Shown piece after piece: positions 46,859 through 58,609 of a stretch of DNA of 64,000 bases. Below the pieces are notes generated by a model. That model searched no databases and was not told the origin of the DNA. It saw nothing but the letters and a program-made list of their open reading frames with translations. A program made the translations under genes and the position numbers. Position 1 is the stretch's first letter; every line of letters starts with the position of its first letter. The stretch is from Cichorium intybus (Eukaryota; Streptophyta; Magnoliopsida; Asterales; Asteraceae): contig CM042010.1 in assembly GCA_023525715.1 (NCBI GenBank), forward strand, positions 158,201,907 to 158,265,906, written 5' to 3'.

Positions 46859-49220
46859 TGTAACACCCGACTTTTAAAACAAAAACACCCCTGAAAAATT
46901 TTCATTTTTAACCAAGGTTTCAGTACATAAAACCATAACAATAGGGGTATATTTGATTAAAAACGAGTACAAGTGTATCAAGGAGAGTATAAAATACCGT
47001 AATCTCCTTTGAAGCCGGGCTGCTACTGACAGCATCTAAAAGTCCCACTTCTTTAGTCACGGACTTTATCTATTCCCTTATCAGGATCATGCTAACCTAC
47101 AGGGACATTTAACAAATAACGTGAGCTATAAAGCTCAGTGAGTAATCGTATCTGCAAATAACATGTATAAAAATACAATCATATATCTGTCTGGATATCG
47201 AATCCAAACTCCTAGCCTTACTGGCTGACCACATATCTCCTAGGATTTCACATCCTAATTTGTAGCCTTACAGGCTGAATCATCATAACATGTAATTATC
47301 AAGCCACGACAGTTATTTGCACATATAATCATATCTAACCATTTTTGTTCCATGCTTCTTAGTCACAATGGACTGCATCATATATCATGGCTATATAAGC
47401 CACACCATGTGTCATAGCTATATAAGCCGCACCAAAACATTTTCAATATACAAGTCATAGTCCAAAGGCTGCACCAGCTGGGCTCAATAACCCGGTATCA
47501 TAGTCAAAAGACCGCACCATTTGGACTTAAAGTCAAATATCAAAATCAATTATGGCTCACGAGTTTGTCTCGCTTTTGCCTAGACTCACGGCTCCATTCT
47601 TGTCATGTCATTGACTCACGGCTTACCCGGTATTGTCTTTTTACTGACTCACAGCTCCGTTCTTGTCTATTGTAGACTCACGGCTTATCTGGTATTGTCG
47701 CATTGTTTATTCATTTATTGACTCACATCTCCGTTCTTGTCTTTCTCAGACTCACGGCTTATCTGATATTGTCGTATCATTGACTCACAGCTCCGTTCTT
47801 GTCTTTCACAGACTCACGGCTTATCTGGTATTGTCTCTTCAACGCATCTGTCAACTGTTCATTTTTGTCCCCCAAAGCAGTTTCAATCTGTAACAGTTCA
47901 ATCATCATATATCATATATGATATCAGTGAGATTACTCACCTGGAACTTCGCTGCATTTGATTCCGGTTGTTTCTTGCTTTTGCGTGTACCACAACCATT
48001 TATCTCGTACCTATATATTCATTTATATACCAAATGATAATAGGTTAATAACCATTTCAGTTGACTCTACTACACAAGAGTCCTATACAATACAATTGGG
48101 GACCATTTCCAAGCATTTCCAATCAATAACCATCGTTATAAAAATTTAATACACTTCCCGAAATACGCGTATTCTACTACAGTACTTTCGGGAGGTCGTA
48201 TTTGTATTCCAATAATTTTCCATGAAGTTTCACAACATATTAGACCTATGTTTAAAATTTCAGGTCAATCGGATAAGCCTAGCATCAAAATGAAACTTGG
48301 AAAATGCTCAAAATTTCACAGGAGGTTTCTGCCTCGGAGGCGTATCACGCCCAAGGTGAGGGGCGCGTCGCGCCGAGTCCCTCGAGTCGCGAGGACCATA
48401 ATGGTCAAGTCGCGAGAGCTGCACAGCAGACCAGTTTTCGCAATTTTTGCACTGTAGCATGCAGTTTTGACATTTTAAGTCCTTAATCCAGTTCTTAATC
48501 ATATGGGGTTTGTTCTAGGACCAAAACCCTTGACTAATAACAAGTTTTAAGCCATTAGAAACACCTTAATCACACCAATTCATGATTTAGGGTTCTTGGG
48601 CAACATTTCAATTTATCAATAATAACAACCTACTTTGCTGTTTTTAACATATGTTCTTACTACTAAGAACAAATTGATATCAGAAATCATATAAGCTTCT
48701 TGGACTATAACTGAAATTACAGTTTCTAGTTCATCCCGTGAAGAACACATCCAAGAACTTGGCTAGAAAGTGAAATTACTAACCTTATTTGCTTGGAAAT
48801 CTTCAATTCAAAGCCTAGAATCGGATTACAAGCTCAAACCTTCAAGAATTCTTCAAGCTCTGCAGAAATCGTCCAAGGAAAACCCTCCCCCGTGAGTTCT
48901 CAAAATTCTGCACATGTGGAAGAGTTCTTGCACTATTTATTCTTCCAGATTTTGCAATTTAGCCCCTGAAGTTCCATCTTTTGAACTTTGGCCACAATAA
49001 TCAAGTTTTATGACATAAAACTTTCATTTCTTATACTTTTGCCACACTTGTCAAATTTTATGACAAAAACTTATGTTTATAACATTTTAAGTCCAAAACT
49101 CAAAATATTATTACAAATCAAATCATTTTCTATCCAAAAGATCAAATTATCCTTCTAAGGTAAAATGACCAATTTACCCTTTTTATTATATTTACATAAA
49201 AAGAGTGTCTTGGCGTTACA
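46859..49220 (-). repeat. Solo gypsy-type LTR, 2362 bp, perfect target duplication
   Basis: It begins TGTAACACCCGAC and ends TTGGCGTTACA, with perfect 5-bp duplications CATAC (46854-46858 and 49221-49225). No internal region lies between, so it is a solo LTR left by LTR-LTR recombination. On the minus strand: TATA-like GAATAAATAGTGC (about 48930-48942), a GC palindrome cluster (48338-48420: GGGCGCGTCGCGCC, CCCTCGAGTCGCGAGG), a tandem repeat (47560-47850), hairpin (47121-47145) and the end. Minus orientation is inferred from these. Confidence 0.9.
47560..47850 (-). repeat. Minisatellite inside the solo LTR
   Basis: Alternating units GACTCACGGCTTATCTGGTA-TTGTC and GACTCACAGCTCCGTTCTTG-TC, in several copies. 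This is the inverted, more diverged counterpart of 80-245. Confidence 0.85.
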
Positions 49221-49450
49221 CATACGTAGTTCATGAAAACTTTTCTAGTTACTAATTTATCCCAAACAAAACAAGAAGTTCGATACGTAACAAATAAATT
49301 AGGAAACTAGATAAGTTAAGTACTAACAAAAAACTAGAATATTACTGAAAGAATCTAAACAAATCTCACTAAATTTAGGATACAAATTGATTTGGAACTA
49401 AATGTCTATAAAGAACCACAAACGATAATAACTTAATCTTGAGAAAAAAC

Positions 49451-50229
49451 TGTTGGATTAGGTGTCTAAGCCATGACTAATAATTAGTATTTACCTAATT
49501 AATAGAAGCACAGTCCATTTGGGTTGCCCTCATGGCTAGAGGTTTGGTAGAAAATTCGGTAGAGAGAAAGGTTGATTTATTATGGGATTAATAAATCAAC
49601 AGGAATTAAATATATGGTTTATTAATATATTAAAGTCATAATATATTAATTAGAAACTATATTAATTAATTAGGAATTAATCTAGAATCAATTGGATTTA
49701 ATTTGGGGATTAAATTAATTAATTAAAGGTGCAGGGACTAAAACTGTAATTATTCAATAGTTGAGTAAGTGGCAGTGTGACAGTGACCAGTGGAAGTCGA
49801 AATCCATATATGGAAATATATGATTTTCGAAAATTGATATAAGGATAAATAGGAGTTTGAATTATAAGATAAAAGGTTTATCTTATTTGAATTCAAAAAG
49901 GTTTATCTCTAAGGCTTATCAGTTAATCATCTGGAAACTATAAATAGGGATCCCTGGCACCACATATGAATTCGCCAATTCACATATACTCTCTCAAGGA
50001 TTTCGATTTTTCATATACCTCTGGTTTGGGTGTGACTTTCATTTGAGGCAGGATAATTTTGCTGCTCAGCTTCCAAGAAATAAAGGTTGGTTTTTTCTGT
50101 TTTGATCTTTAGTTTATTTTTCTGGCCTCTAGGTTTTTTGTTATATGTTCAATTAGAAGAAAACATAGATCCTTATAGGTTGCATGTGAACTTAGGTTAT
50201 TTAGTTCATGGATTGCTTAAAACCTTTCA
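49451..50229 (+). repeat. 5' LTR of copia element
   Basis: 779 bp. The TATA box lies in AACTATAAATAGGG (about 49937-49950). AT-rich U3 contains AATTAATTAA-type repeats. Confidence 0.95.
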
Positions 50230-50230
50230 G

Positions 50231-50250
50231 TGGTATCAGAGCCTGTTTTG
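50231..50250 (+). other. Primer-binding site
   Basis: TGGTATCAGAGCC begins two bases after the 5' LTR. This is the standard initiator-tRNA-Met primer site of plant copia elements. The leader to the ORF is about 1.35 kb, with no credible ORF (51206-51430 looks spurious). Confidence 0.92.
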
Positions 50251-51582
50251 TTTTCTTGTTGAATTGCTATAACTGTTTTAGGGTTTAAAGCCTATAAACC
50301 CTAATATATATGAAAATCGATTTTAAGGATTAGGGTTTTGGAAACCCTAATCCCCCCCTTTGCTAAATTGCGAAATCTGTAATTAGGGTTTTAGAAGGTT
50401 TTCTATTTTTGGTAACTTTATTTGTTAATTAAATGGATAACCTTAAACCCCATTATTTGAAATCGATTTTAGGGGGTTTAGGATAGGTTTTAATTAATTT
50501 GATTAATTTGGATAAACCTATCTTCATTTGAATTAATTTAATTAATTGTTAATTAAAAGATAATTCAAAAGGATTTAATTAATTTAAAAATTGCGAAAAT
50601 TAATAGAAAAATCCAGAAAATTATTTTAAAATGTTTAAAATATTTAGATTTAATTAATTTAATTAATTGGTAATTAAATTTGATTAAATCGAAATTTAAG
50701 GTTTAATTTAATTTAAAATTTAATTGTTAAATTTGGTAAAATTAAAAGATAAACCTTGAATATTTTAAAGGGTTTTAAAATACATCTTATATATGTTATT
50801 AAAAGTTAATATTATATATGAGATAAATTTGGTTAGTCAAATCAATAGTAGGCCTCATTCACGAAGCTGGTCTATAAAGTGGGTATAAGGAGACTGCCTA
50901 TAAAATGGTAGTCTAATGGGTGAACACTCTCACCCACCGCTCGCCTGATCAGTGGAGGGTCGTTAGCCGAACGGGTTTGACAGAACCACTAAATCATTAA
51001 AAGTATAATGATCAAAGTACTAGAACCTTTACACAAAATCCCAATCTAGTTACTTTAGGAAAAATGTGAATTTGATGCTACCCCATGAAATTGCACATTG
51101 CACTTTATGAAACGTTGGTGGAGCGTGTGTGGTTTACCGGCACACCAATGGGGGTTCATAAAGAGTGGCAATGGGTGTCTCGGGTGTTATCATTGTTGAT
51201 GGAGCGTGTGTGGTTTACCGGCACATCAATTTGAGATGATAATGGACCCCGAGAGCACCAAGCAAATTTGCATGGTTATTCACACCCAGTTTGTGATCCT
51301 CGGCATCCCAGTCACAAACGGTGGGGCATATCCGAGATTAAAACATGCTATTGAACAGTTCAATAAATCTCAAAAGAAACTAGGAATTCCATTTATAATA
51401 AGATTATTTTTCCGCGGTGGAATCGGCTGAATCGTCATTCGCCTACCTTTATAAAATTTGCTTATAGATTACGGCATCCCTCTTCTATGTTGCAAATTGT
51501 TATAGTTGGATCCTAGCCTTATTTTATATTGGGTTATTATAAGGACCGACAAGTATCTAATTAAACTTACCTTCTTTTATAG

Positions 51583-54500
51583 ATGTCTTCTGCTGATCAA
51601 TCCGCTCCCCACTCAAACTCCAGTATTCCCTCAATCCTCTCACTATGTTCCAAGGTTCAATTGAACGGGACAAACTACAATGACTGGATTAGAAACATCA
51701 AGATGGCTCTGAGGTATGAGAACAAAGAGTATGTTCTCGAGACCGAGCTTGTCGATGTCGACCCCGAAACTGCTACTCCCGAGGAAATTGCCTCGTACCA
51801 AAAACATTCTGATGATGCGACCAAAGTGGCCTGCATCATGATCGCCACAATGAACCCCGAATTGCAGAGAATATATGAAGACTACTGGCCCTATGAGATG
51901 CACCGTGAGCTTGCGGAAAAGTTCCGTAAGCAAGAGCGCATCGAAAGGTGCGAAGTGGTCAAGGACTTCACGAACAGCAAACCTAAAGATGGAGAGTCCA
52001 TCTGTGCCCATGTGCAAAGAATGCAAGGTTACGTGGAGCGGCTTAGAAAGCTTGCGATGCCTGTACCGGAGGAGTTGGCCGTTGACATAGTGCTTAACTC
52101 CCTACCGAGTTCTTATGACCAGTTCAGGCTGGCTTATCATTTGAACAACAATCAGGCTAACCTGACAGAGTTGCATCGCATGCTTCGAGTTGCTGAAGAC
52201 GGGATGAAGGGTAAAAGTGTACCCTCGGTTAATCAGCCCGTTCTAGCCATTGGAAGTGGCAAAGGAAAGAAAAGGAAGGGCCCTCCTAAGCAAAATTGGA
52301 GGGAGAAGGTTCAGGTCGGGTCATCCAGTAATGGCTCGAGAACCAAGACTTCCCACATTCCTTGTGTGGCCAACCCCGATGAAGCCAACTGTTTTTACTG
52401 CAAAGAGAAGGGCCATTGGAAGAGAAGCTGCCCCAAATACTTGCATGATGTCAAGGATGGGAAAGTAAAGCCATCGACAGCAGGTATATACACTATCTCT
52501 AAAAACTCACCATCTTCTAATTCTTGGGTCCTTGATACAGGATGTGGTTTTCACATTTGTTCTGATATGCAGGGCCTAAAGGAAAGCAGGGAGGTGGAGC
52601 ACGGTAGACTGAACTTGATCATGGGCAATAGGAGATCGTCCCCTGTTACCAAGATTGGAGTTTATAGTTTAGTGCTTAGTAGTGAAGTTTGTATAGATTT
52701 ATTAGATTGTTGCTATTCGCCAGAAATGGCAAGAAATATTATTTCATTTCACGCATTATTCAGACAAGGATTTCATTTTTCTTTTGATAATAATATTGGA
52801 TCTATTTCTGTTTTCAAAAATGGTATTTTGAATTTTACTGCTTATCCTTGTGATGGTGTGTATGAAACTGTGAAATGTGCTGACAATCTAGGACAAAGTG
52901 TAAATTATATTGATTCTACTAGTGATGTGGAAAAGGCATGTCTGTGGCATAGTCGGCTCGGGCACATCAGCAAGAAACGCATCGCCCAACTCCAAAAGGA
53001 TGGAGTGTTGGAATCATTCGACCTCAAGTCGGATGATGTATGCGAATCTTGTCTGTTGGGCAAGATGACTAAATCACCTTTCAAAGGGTCTTTTGAAAGA
53101 GGTGAGGGTCTGTTGGACATCATTCACACGGATGTGTGTGGTCCATTCAGATCAACCACAAAGGATGGCACGCGGTTCTACGTGACTTTTACCGACGATT
53201 TTAGTAGATACGGTTATATCTACTTAATCAAGCACAAGTCGGACACCTTTGAAAAGTTCAAAGAGTTTAAGAACGAAGTAGAAAATCAATTAGGCAGGAA
53301 GATAAAGATGCTCAGATCCGACAGAGGCGGAGAGTATCTAAGTATCGAGTTCCTAGACTATCTAAAGGAATGCGGAATAGTTTCGCAGTTGACACCTCCC
53401 AGGACACCACAGTTGAACGGTGTTGCAGAGAGGCGCAACCGAACCCTGTTGGACATGGTTCGTTCCATGATGAGTCGAGCTTCACTTCCCATTCACTTCT
53501 GGGGGTATGCCTTAGAGACTGCCGCCCATATCCTCAATCTTGTCCCAACTAAGAAGGTTGCAAAAACACCTCATGAGATGTGGACGGGGAAAGCTCCCTC
53601 GTTGGCACATATCAAGGTCTGGGGTTGTGAGGCTTTCGTTAGACGAGAGACTCAAGACAAACTCGCAGACAGAAGCGAAAGGTGTTTCTTCATTGGTTAT
53701 CCCAAACAGTCCTTTGGATATCTATTCTACAGACCGAGCGAGGACGTGGTCTTTGTAGCTAGACGAGCGGTCTTTCGAGAGAGAGAGCTCATATTCAAAG
53801 AGGACAGTGGGAGTACCATTGATCTGGAAGAAATTCAAGAGTCATCAGATGACGCAACCTTAGGAGAAACTAGCAACCAACATGAGGAAGAAGTTCCTGT
53901 TGGTCCGACAGATGTATCCTTACCTCTTAGGCGTTCTGGTAGGGTTAGCATGCCACCCGAGTTTTATGGATTCCATATAACTTCGGATGGGGACACGTTT
54001 GTCAGTGATAGGACACTGATAAATTTGGATGAACCAGCTAACTACCAGGAAGCAGTGGCGGGCCCTGAGTCTGCCAAGTGGAAAGAGGCCATGGATAGCG
54101 AGATCAAGTCCATGTATGACAATCAAGTTTGGAACTTGGTTGACAACGTACCGGGTCGAAAGACAGTCGGGTGCAAATGGATCTTCAAGAAGAAGACCGA
54201 CATGGACGGAAAGGTACACACTTTCAAGGCAAGACTGGTTGCGAAGGGCTTTACTCAAACCCCAGGGGTTGACTATGACGAGACCTTCTCACCAGTAGCT
54301 AAGATAAAGTCTATTAGGATTATGCTGGCCATAGCTGCATTTCATGACTATGAAATTTGGCAGATGGACGTCAAAACCGCTTTCCTTAACGGGAAGTTGA
54401 CTGAGGATGTTTACATGAATCAGCCAGAGGGTTTTGTCGATGCAAAGTATCCAAATAAGGTGTGTAAGCTTGAGAGATCAGTCTACGGATTGAAGCAAGC

Positions 54501-55614
54501 TTCTCGCAGCTGGAATCTTTGTTTCCATGAGAAAGTCAAAGAGTTTGGCTTCTCTAGGAGCGAGGATGAGTCCTGCGTATATGTCAAGGCTAGTGGGAGT
54601 ATAGTCACCTTTCTGGTGCTGTATGTCGATGACATACTGCTCATGGGAAACGATATTCCAACCTTGCAAGATGTCAAGGCTTGGCTTGGGAAATGTTTCG
54701 CCATGAAGGACCTAGGAGAGGCTGCCTATATTCTTGGGATAAGAATATTGAGAGATAGGAAGAAGAGACTAATTGGACTTAGTCAGGGTACATACTTGGA
54801 AAAGGTACTAAAGAGGTTTAGTATGGAAAATTCCAAGAAGGGAGAGCTGCCTATCCAAAGTAATGCGAGGCTGAGTAAGACTCAAAGTCCGAGTACAGAC
54901 GAGGAAATAGCTGAGATGAGTCGAGTACCATATGCTTCGGCTGTGGGATCGATCATGTACGCTATGACGTGTACTCGCCCTGACGTGGCCTTTGCCTTGA
55001 GCATGGTCAGTCGGTACCAGGGTAACCCTGGAAGGGCGCATTGGATAGCTGTGAAAAATATACTCAAGTATCTGCGAAGGACCAAGAACATGGTGTTAGT
55101 CCTCGGTGGCAGTGATACCTTGAGAGTTGAAGGATATACAGATGCCAGCTTTCAGACGGATAGAGACAGTGGTCGGTCTCAGTCGGGCTGGGTATTCCTT
55201 TTGAACGGTGGAGCAGTTACTTGGAAAAGTTCCAAGCAAGAAACAGTGGCTGATTCTACGTGCGAATCAGAGTACATAGCAGCAAGTGAAGCGTCAAAGG
55301 AAGCGGCTTGGCTGAAGAATTTTATCGGTGACCTTGGAGTAGTCCCGAGTATTCAGGAGCCCTTGGAACTGTTCTGCGATAACGAAGGTGCGGTCGCCTT
55401 GACAAAGGAACCGCGAGACCATGGAAAGTCCAGGCATATCGACAGAAAGTACCACTATATCAGACATAGGGTAGAAGAAGGTCACCTCCTTGTAAAGAGG
55501 GTATCATCGGAAGATAATCCTGCAGATCCCTTGACAAAGGCTCTGAGTAGGATTAAGCATAATCAGCATGCTAGGAGCATTGGATTAAGAGATGATATAA
55601 GTTTTTGTAATTAG
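51583..55614 (+). CDS. Ty1/copia gag-pol polyprotein (1343 aa), intact
   Basis: Order: gag (residues about 20-240, including LNGTNYNDWIRNIKMAL); CCHC knuckle C270-x2-C273-x4-H278-x4-C283; protease with WVLDTG (Asp318); pre-integrase HHCC zinc region (WHSRLGH ... CESCLLG, about 455-500); integrase core D517, D580, E616 (D,D35E spacing, motifs HTDVCGPF and RSDRGGEY); RT beginning near residue 820, with KARLVAKGF, MDVKTAFLNG and catalytic YVDD at 1014-1017; and RNase H with TDASFQTD, CESEYIAASEA, DNEGAVAL and HIDRKYHYIRHRVEEG. No stop or frameshift. One ORF encodes gag and pol, as usual for plant copia. Clade (Tork/TAR-like?) cannot be fixed by eye. The start is the first Met in frame, with a typical Ser-rich N-terminus. 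Confidence 0.96.
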   Translation: MSSADQSAPHSNSSIPSILSLCSKVQLNGTNYNDWIRNIKMALRYENKEYVLETELVDVDPETATPEEIASYQKHSDDATKVACIMIATMNPELQRIYEDYWPYEMHRELAEKFRKQERIERCEVVKDFTNSKPKDGESICAHVQRMQGYVERLRKLAMPVPEELAVDIVLNSLPSSYDQFRLAYHLNNNQANLTELHRMLRVAEDGMKGKSVPSVNQPVLAIGSGKGKKRKGPPKQNWREKVQVGSSSNGSRTKTSHIPCVANPDEANCFYCKEKGHWKRSCPKYLHDVKDGKVKPSTAGIYTISKNSPSSNSWVLDTGCGFHICSDMQGLKESREVEHGRLNLIMGNRRSSPVTKIGVYSLVLSSEVCIDLLDCCYSPEMARNIISFHALFRQGFHFSFDNNIGSISVFKNGILNFTAYPCDGVYETVKCADNLGQSVNYIDSTSDVEKACLWHSRLGHISKKRIAQLQKDGVLESFDLKSDDVCESCLLGKMTKSPFKGSFERGEGLLDIIHTDVCGPFRSTTKDGTRFYVTFTDDFSRYGYIYLIKHKSDTFEKFKEFKNEVENQLGRKIKMLRSDRGGEYLSIEFLDYLKECGIVSQLTPPRTPQLNGVAERRNRTLLDMVRSMMSRASLPIHFWGYALETAAHILNLVPTKKVAKTPHEMWTGKAPSLAHIKVWGCEAFVRRETQDKLADRSERCFFIGYPKQSFGYLFYRPSEDVVFVARRAVFRERELIFKEDSGSTIDLEEIQESSDDATLGETSNQHEEEVPVGPTDVSLPLRRSGRVSMPPEFYGFHITSDGDTFVSDRTLINLDEPANYQEAVAGPESAKWKEAMDSEIKSMYDNQVWNLVDNVPGRKTVGCKWIFKKKTDMDGKVHTFKARLVAKGFTQTPGVDYDETFSPVAKIKSIRIMLAIAAFHDYEIWQMDVKTAFLNGKLTEDVYMNQPEGFVDAKYPNKVCKLERSVYGLKQASRSWNLCFHEKVKEFGFSRSEDESCVYVKASGSIVTFLVLYVDDILLMGNDIPTLQDVKAWLGKCFAMKDLGEAAYILGIRILRDRKKRLIGLSQGTYLEKVLKRFSMENSKKGELPIQSNARLSKTQSPSTDEEIAEMSRVPYASAVGSIMYAMTCTRPDVAFALSMVSRYQGNPGRAHWIAVKNILKYLRRTKNMVLVLGGSDTLRVEGYTDASFQTDRDSGRSQSGWVFLLNGGAVTWKSSKQETVADSTCESEYIAASEASKEAAWLKNFIGDLGVVPSIQEPLELFCDNEGAVALTKEPRDHGKSRHIDRKYHYIRHRVEEGHLLVKRVSSEDNPADPLTKALSRIKHNQHARSIGLRDDISFCN

Positions 55615-56441
55615 ATAGGTTTCGAAACTTGTAACAATGTATTGTATTTGACTCTTGTGATTTAATAATAGAGATTTATTATGGTTTACTACTCTTGTCA
55701 ATACTTTATCATTGTGTTTCAAATTTTGCATGTTTTACTTCCTGAATAATTGGATTATTCAAATATCCACAGTCAATTACACTTTAAGGGAGTAAGTGTG
55801 AAGTAAGACTGTCATGAATTGGTAATAGATTGTCTAAGGAGTTAGACATAGCAATTGGATTGCTGCACCATTCGTGAGTACTTGGAAATGGAGATTTGAG
55901 TATTGGATAAACCCGCGCTCAATGGATTGCTTCATGGATTATATCACGAGCAATATTGAGACGATAATATCTTTTGATCTTTAAGCTAAGACATATGAGT
56001 TATGATTTACTAAGACAGTTGTTCATTGATAATACGAAAACGCATCGGTAACTCGGTGTTATAAAACGTATTGTTGTGATTAATTTGTTTGGTAAAAGAC
56101 ATAAGTATATGAGTCGAAGTTTATTCGTCCCTTGACCCTAACGGGGAAACAGATATCTGTAGGCCTCTCGATGATTTTGAAGTTGACTAAAATGGTTGGC
56201 CAACCGGGACTAAATTGGTAGTCTAAGAGTCATATGCAAATCGGAAATCGAGGAACAGTGAATCAGACCAGATTGATTTTATCCATGTCTTGAGTCTGAA
56301 AATATCTTGTTGGACGGAGGATCATCTGATCACTTATCTATGGACAGGACTGATTAGATCAGAGTTTGGCATTGGTTTCTAGGAAGCTACAAGTGCTGGT
56401 TAATTAGAGGCTAAATTGGTAATTATAGTCATAGACTTATC

Positions 56442-56453
56442 CAAGTGGGAGAC
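56442..56453 (+). other. Polypurine tract
   Basis: AAGTGGGAGAC immediately precedes the 3' LTR, a typical copia plus-strand primer. Between the ORF end (55614) and here are about 830 bp of non-coding DNA. Confidence 0.85.
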
Positions 56454-57232
56454 TGTTGGATTAGGTGTCTAAGCCATGACTAATAATTAGTATTTACCTA
56501 ATTAATAGAAGCACAGTCCATTTGGGTTGCCCTCATGGCTAGAGGTTTGGTAGAAAATTCGGTAGAGAGAAAGGTTGATTTATTATGGGATTAATAAATC
56601 AACAGGAATTAAATATATGGTTTATTAATATATTAAAGTCATAATATATTAATTAGAAACTATATTAATTAATTAGGAATTAATCCAGAATCAATTGGAT
56701 TTAATTTGGGGATTAAATTAATTAATTAAAGGTGCAGGGACTAAAACTGTAATTATTCAATAGTTGAGTAAGTGGCAGTGTGACAGTGACCAGTGGAAGT
56801 CGAAATCCATATATGGAAATATATGATTTTCGAAAATTGATATAAGGATAAATAGGAGTTTGAATTATAAGATAAAAGGTTTATCTTATTTGAATTCAAA
56901 AAGGTTTATCTCTAAGGCTTATCAGTTAATCATCTGGAAACTATAAATAGGGATCCCTGGCACCACATATGAATTCGCCAATTCACATATACTCTCTCAA
57001 GGATTTCGATTTTTCATATACCTCTGGTTTGGGTGTGACTTTCATTTGAGGCAGGATAATTTTGCTGCTCAGCTTCCAAGAAATAAAGGTTGGTTTTTTC
57101 TGTTTTGATCTTTAGTTTATTTTTCTGGCCTCTAGGTTTTTTGTTATATGTTCAATTAGAAGAAAACATAGATCCTTATAGGTTGCATGTGAACTTAGGT
57201 TATTTAGTTCATGGATTGCTTAAAACCTTTCA
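56454..57232 (+). repeat. 3' LTR of copia element
   Basis: 779 bp, differing from the 5' LTR at one position seen by eye. Confidence 0.95.
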
Positions 57233-57237
57233 AAAAC

Positions 57238-57832
57238 CACTTCTAAATCAATGAATAACGTTGCCGGAAGAGAACTCCTCACCGGAAAAAACTTGTAACT
57301 GGAAGTAAGAATATGACGATATTTGTCCTTCTGTTGTTCGCCGACTGCATCTCCGACCGTCCTTCGTTGTTTTTCCGGTGCTTCCTCTACTACGTTTTCT
57401 TGTTTCACTGGCTTTCGTCGTCGTTTCTTCTATGAGGCTATGCTGGGCTTGTGCTAACCATTGTTTGCTCTTTGACTCTCCACTCCAAAGTGTTCATCGG
57501 CCGAGTTGTATGTTTCTTCTTTTCTCTCTCTAATTATTCATTCTCACTATGTGTAGTATAGGGTGCTACTAAATAGACACCCAATATACACTTATAAATA
57601 AAAGTAAGACATTCTTAACCAATTATATCCGTTTTCCGGAAAACATTGTAATTCCAACAAATAAAAAATAGTTGACTCTACCTAAAAGTAATGATTAAGG
57701 TGTCTAATTGGTAAATAATGATCTCTTTTTAGCTATCTCCGTAGTATATTTAAAAGCTAAAATGACATATGAGGAAGTAGGATATGGGAAAATGTAATGT
57801 TACAGTGATGCTACTACTTAAAAGCCTACAAC

Positions 57833-57922
<90 letters not shown>

Positions 57923-58600
57923 ACTTTATCAATAATCTTCCGTTACAAAAATAATGTTTTAAATATCTTACCAAATTCAAAAGAAATTAGGATACTCTTG
58001 TTATTAGTTTTTTTATATTTATTAATCATTAGTTTTGTCATAAAAGTATATTTATAATTGTTATAAAAAATTTACAAGTAAATTAAAACTAATATGTTGT
58101 TTGTAAAATGTAATTGTCAATTGTCTATGTATTAATTTTAGTTAATCATGTTATGCAGTTACATTAACAAGAACAAGCGTATATTAACATGAAAAAAATC
58201 AATGTTGACTTATTTTTGTTTAAAGAAAACATAGAATTTAATATGAAGATTCTGAAGAGTCATTATGAAGAACCGATCCTACACAGCTCGTCTTGATGTT
58301 TTAGTTTCGGCCCCTCTGGTTTTAGTAACTGTGTTCCGACCCTGAGCAAATACAATCGAAGCGTGGCATGTGATGTGTAAATATACGTGGCATATGGCAT
58401 TATGTTGAGCCTGGGTAAAACAGTATTTTATGGTGTTACCTCTTATTTACCACAAATGTGTAAAGAGCTTCATTAGGTTTGTAATGTTTATGCTTTGAGA
58501 GTTGATTTAGAACAGTGAGCTTCATTGGGTTTGTAATGCCATCTCAGCTGCTCAAAAAACAACCTTTGAGGCTGCTACACATCAAACAAGCATGTAACAA
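57238..58600. other. Copia insertion flank, no confirmed gene
   Basis: A minus-strand open frame ends at 57220-57408 (VVEEAPEKQRRTVGDAVGEQ) and runs into the copia LTR. It could be an exon end disrupted by the insertion, but I recognise no domain. The rest is AT-rich with a (TTA)n tract. Confidence 0.35.
57834..57920. repeat. (TTA)n microsatellite, about 28 units
   Basis: Uninterrupted ATT/TTA trinucleotides; the poly-Asn ORF on the minus strand is an artefact. Confidence 0.97.
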
Positions 58601-58609
58601 AATTCCTAT

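Larger units (their letters stand above)
49451..57232 (+). mobile_element. Intact, very young Ty1/copia retrotransposon
   Basis: Perfect 5-bp duplication AAAAC (49446-49450 and 57233-57237). LTRs 49451-50229 and 56454-57232 are each 779 bp (TGTTGGATTAGG ... CTTTCA); by eye I found one difference (TCTAGAATC/TCCAGAATC). Complete order: LTR, PBS, polyprotein ORF, polypurine tract, LTR. All parts needed for autonomous movement are visible. Near-identical LTRs imply insertion within roughly the last 10^5 years under a commonly assumed plant rate. Confidence 0.96.

Noticed and set aside
51206..51430. 74-aa ORF upstream of copia gag
   Set aside because: Lies in the copia leader; no domain and no relation to the gag frame.
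57750..57980. Poly-Asn ORF
   Set aside because: Translation of a (TTA)n tract.
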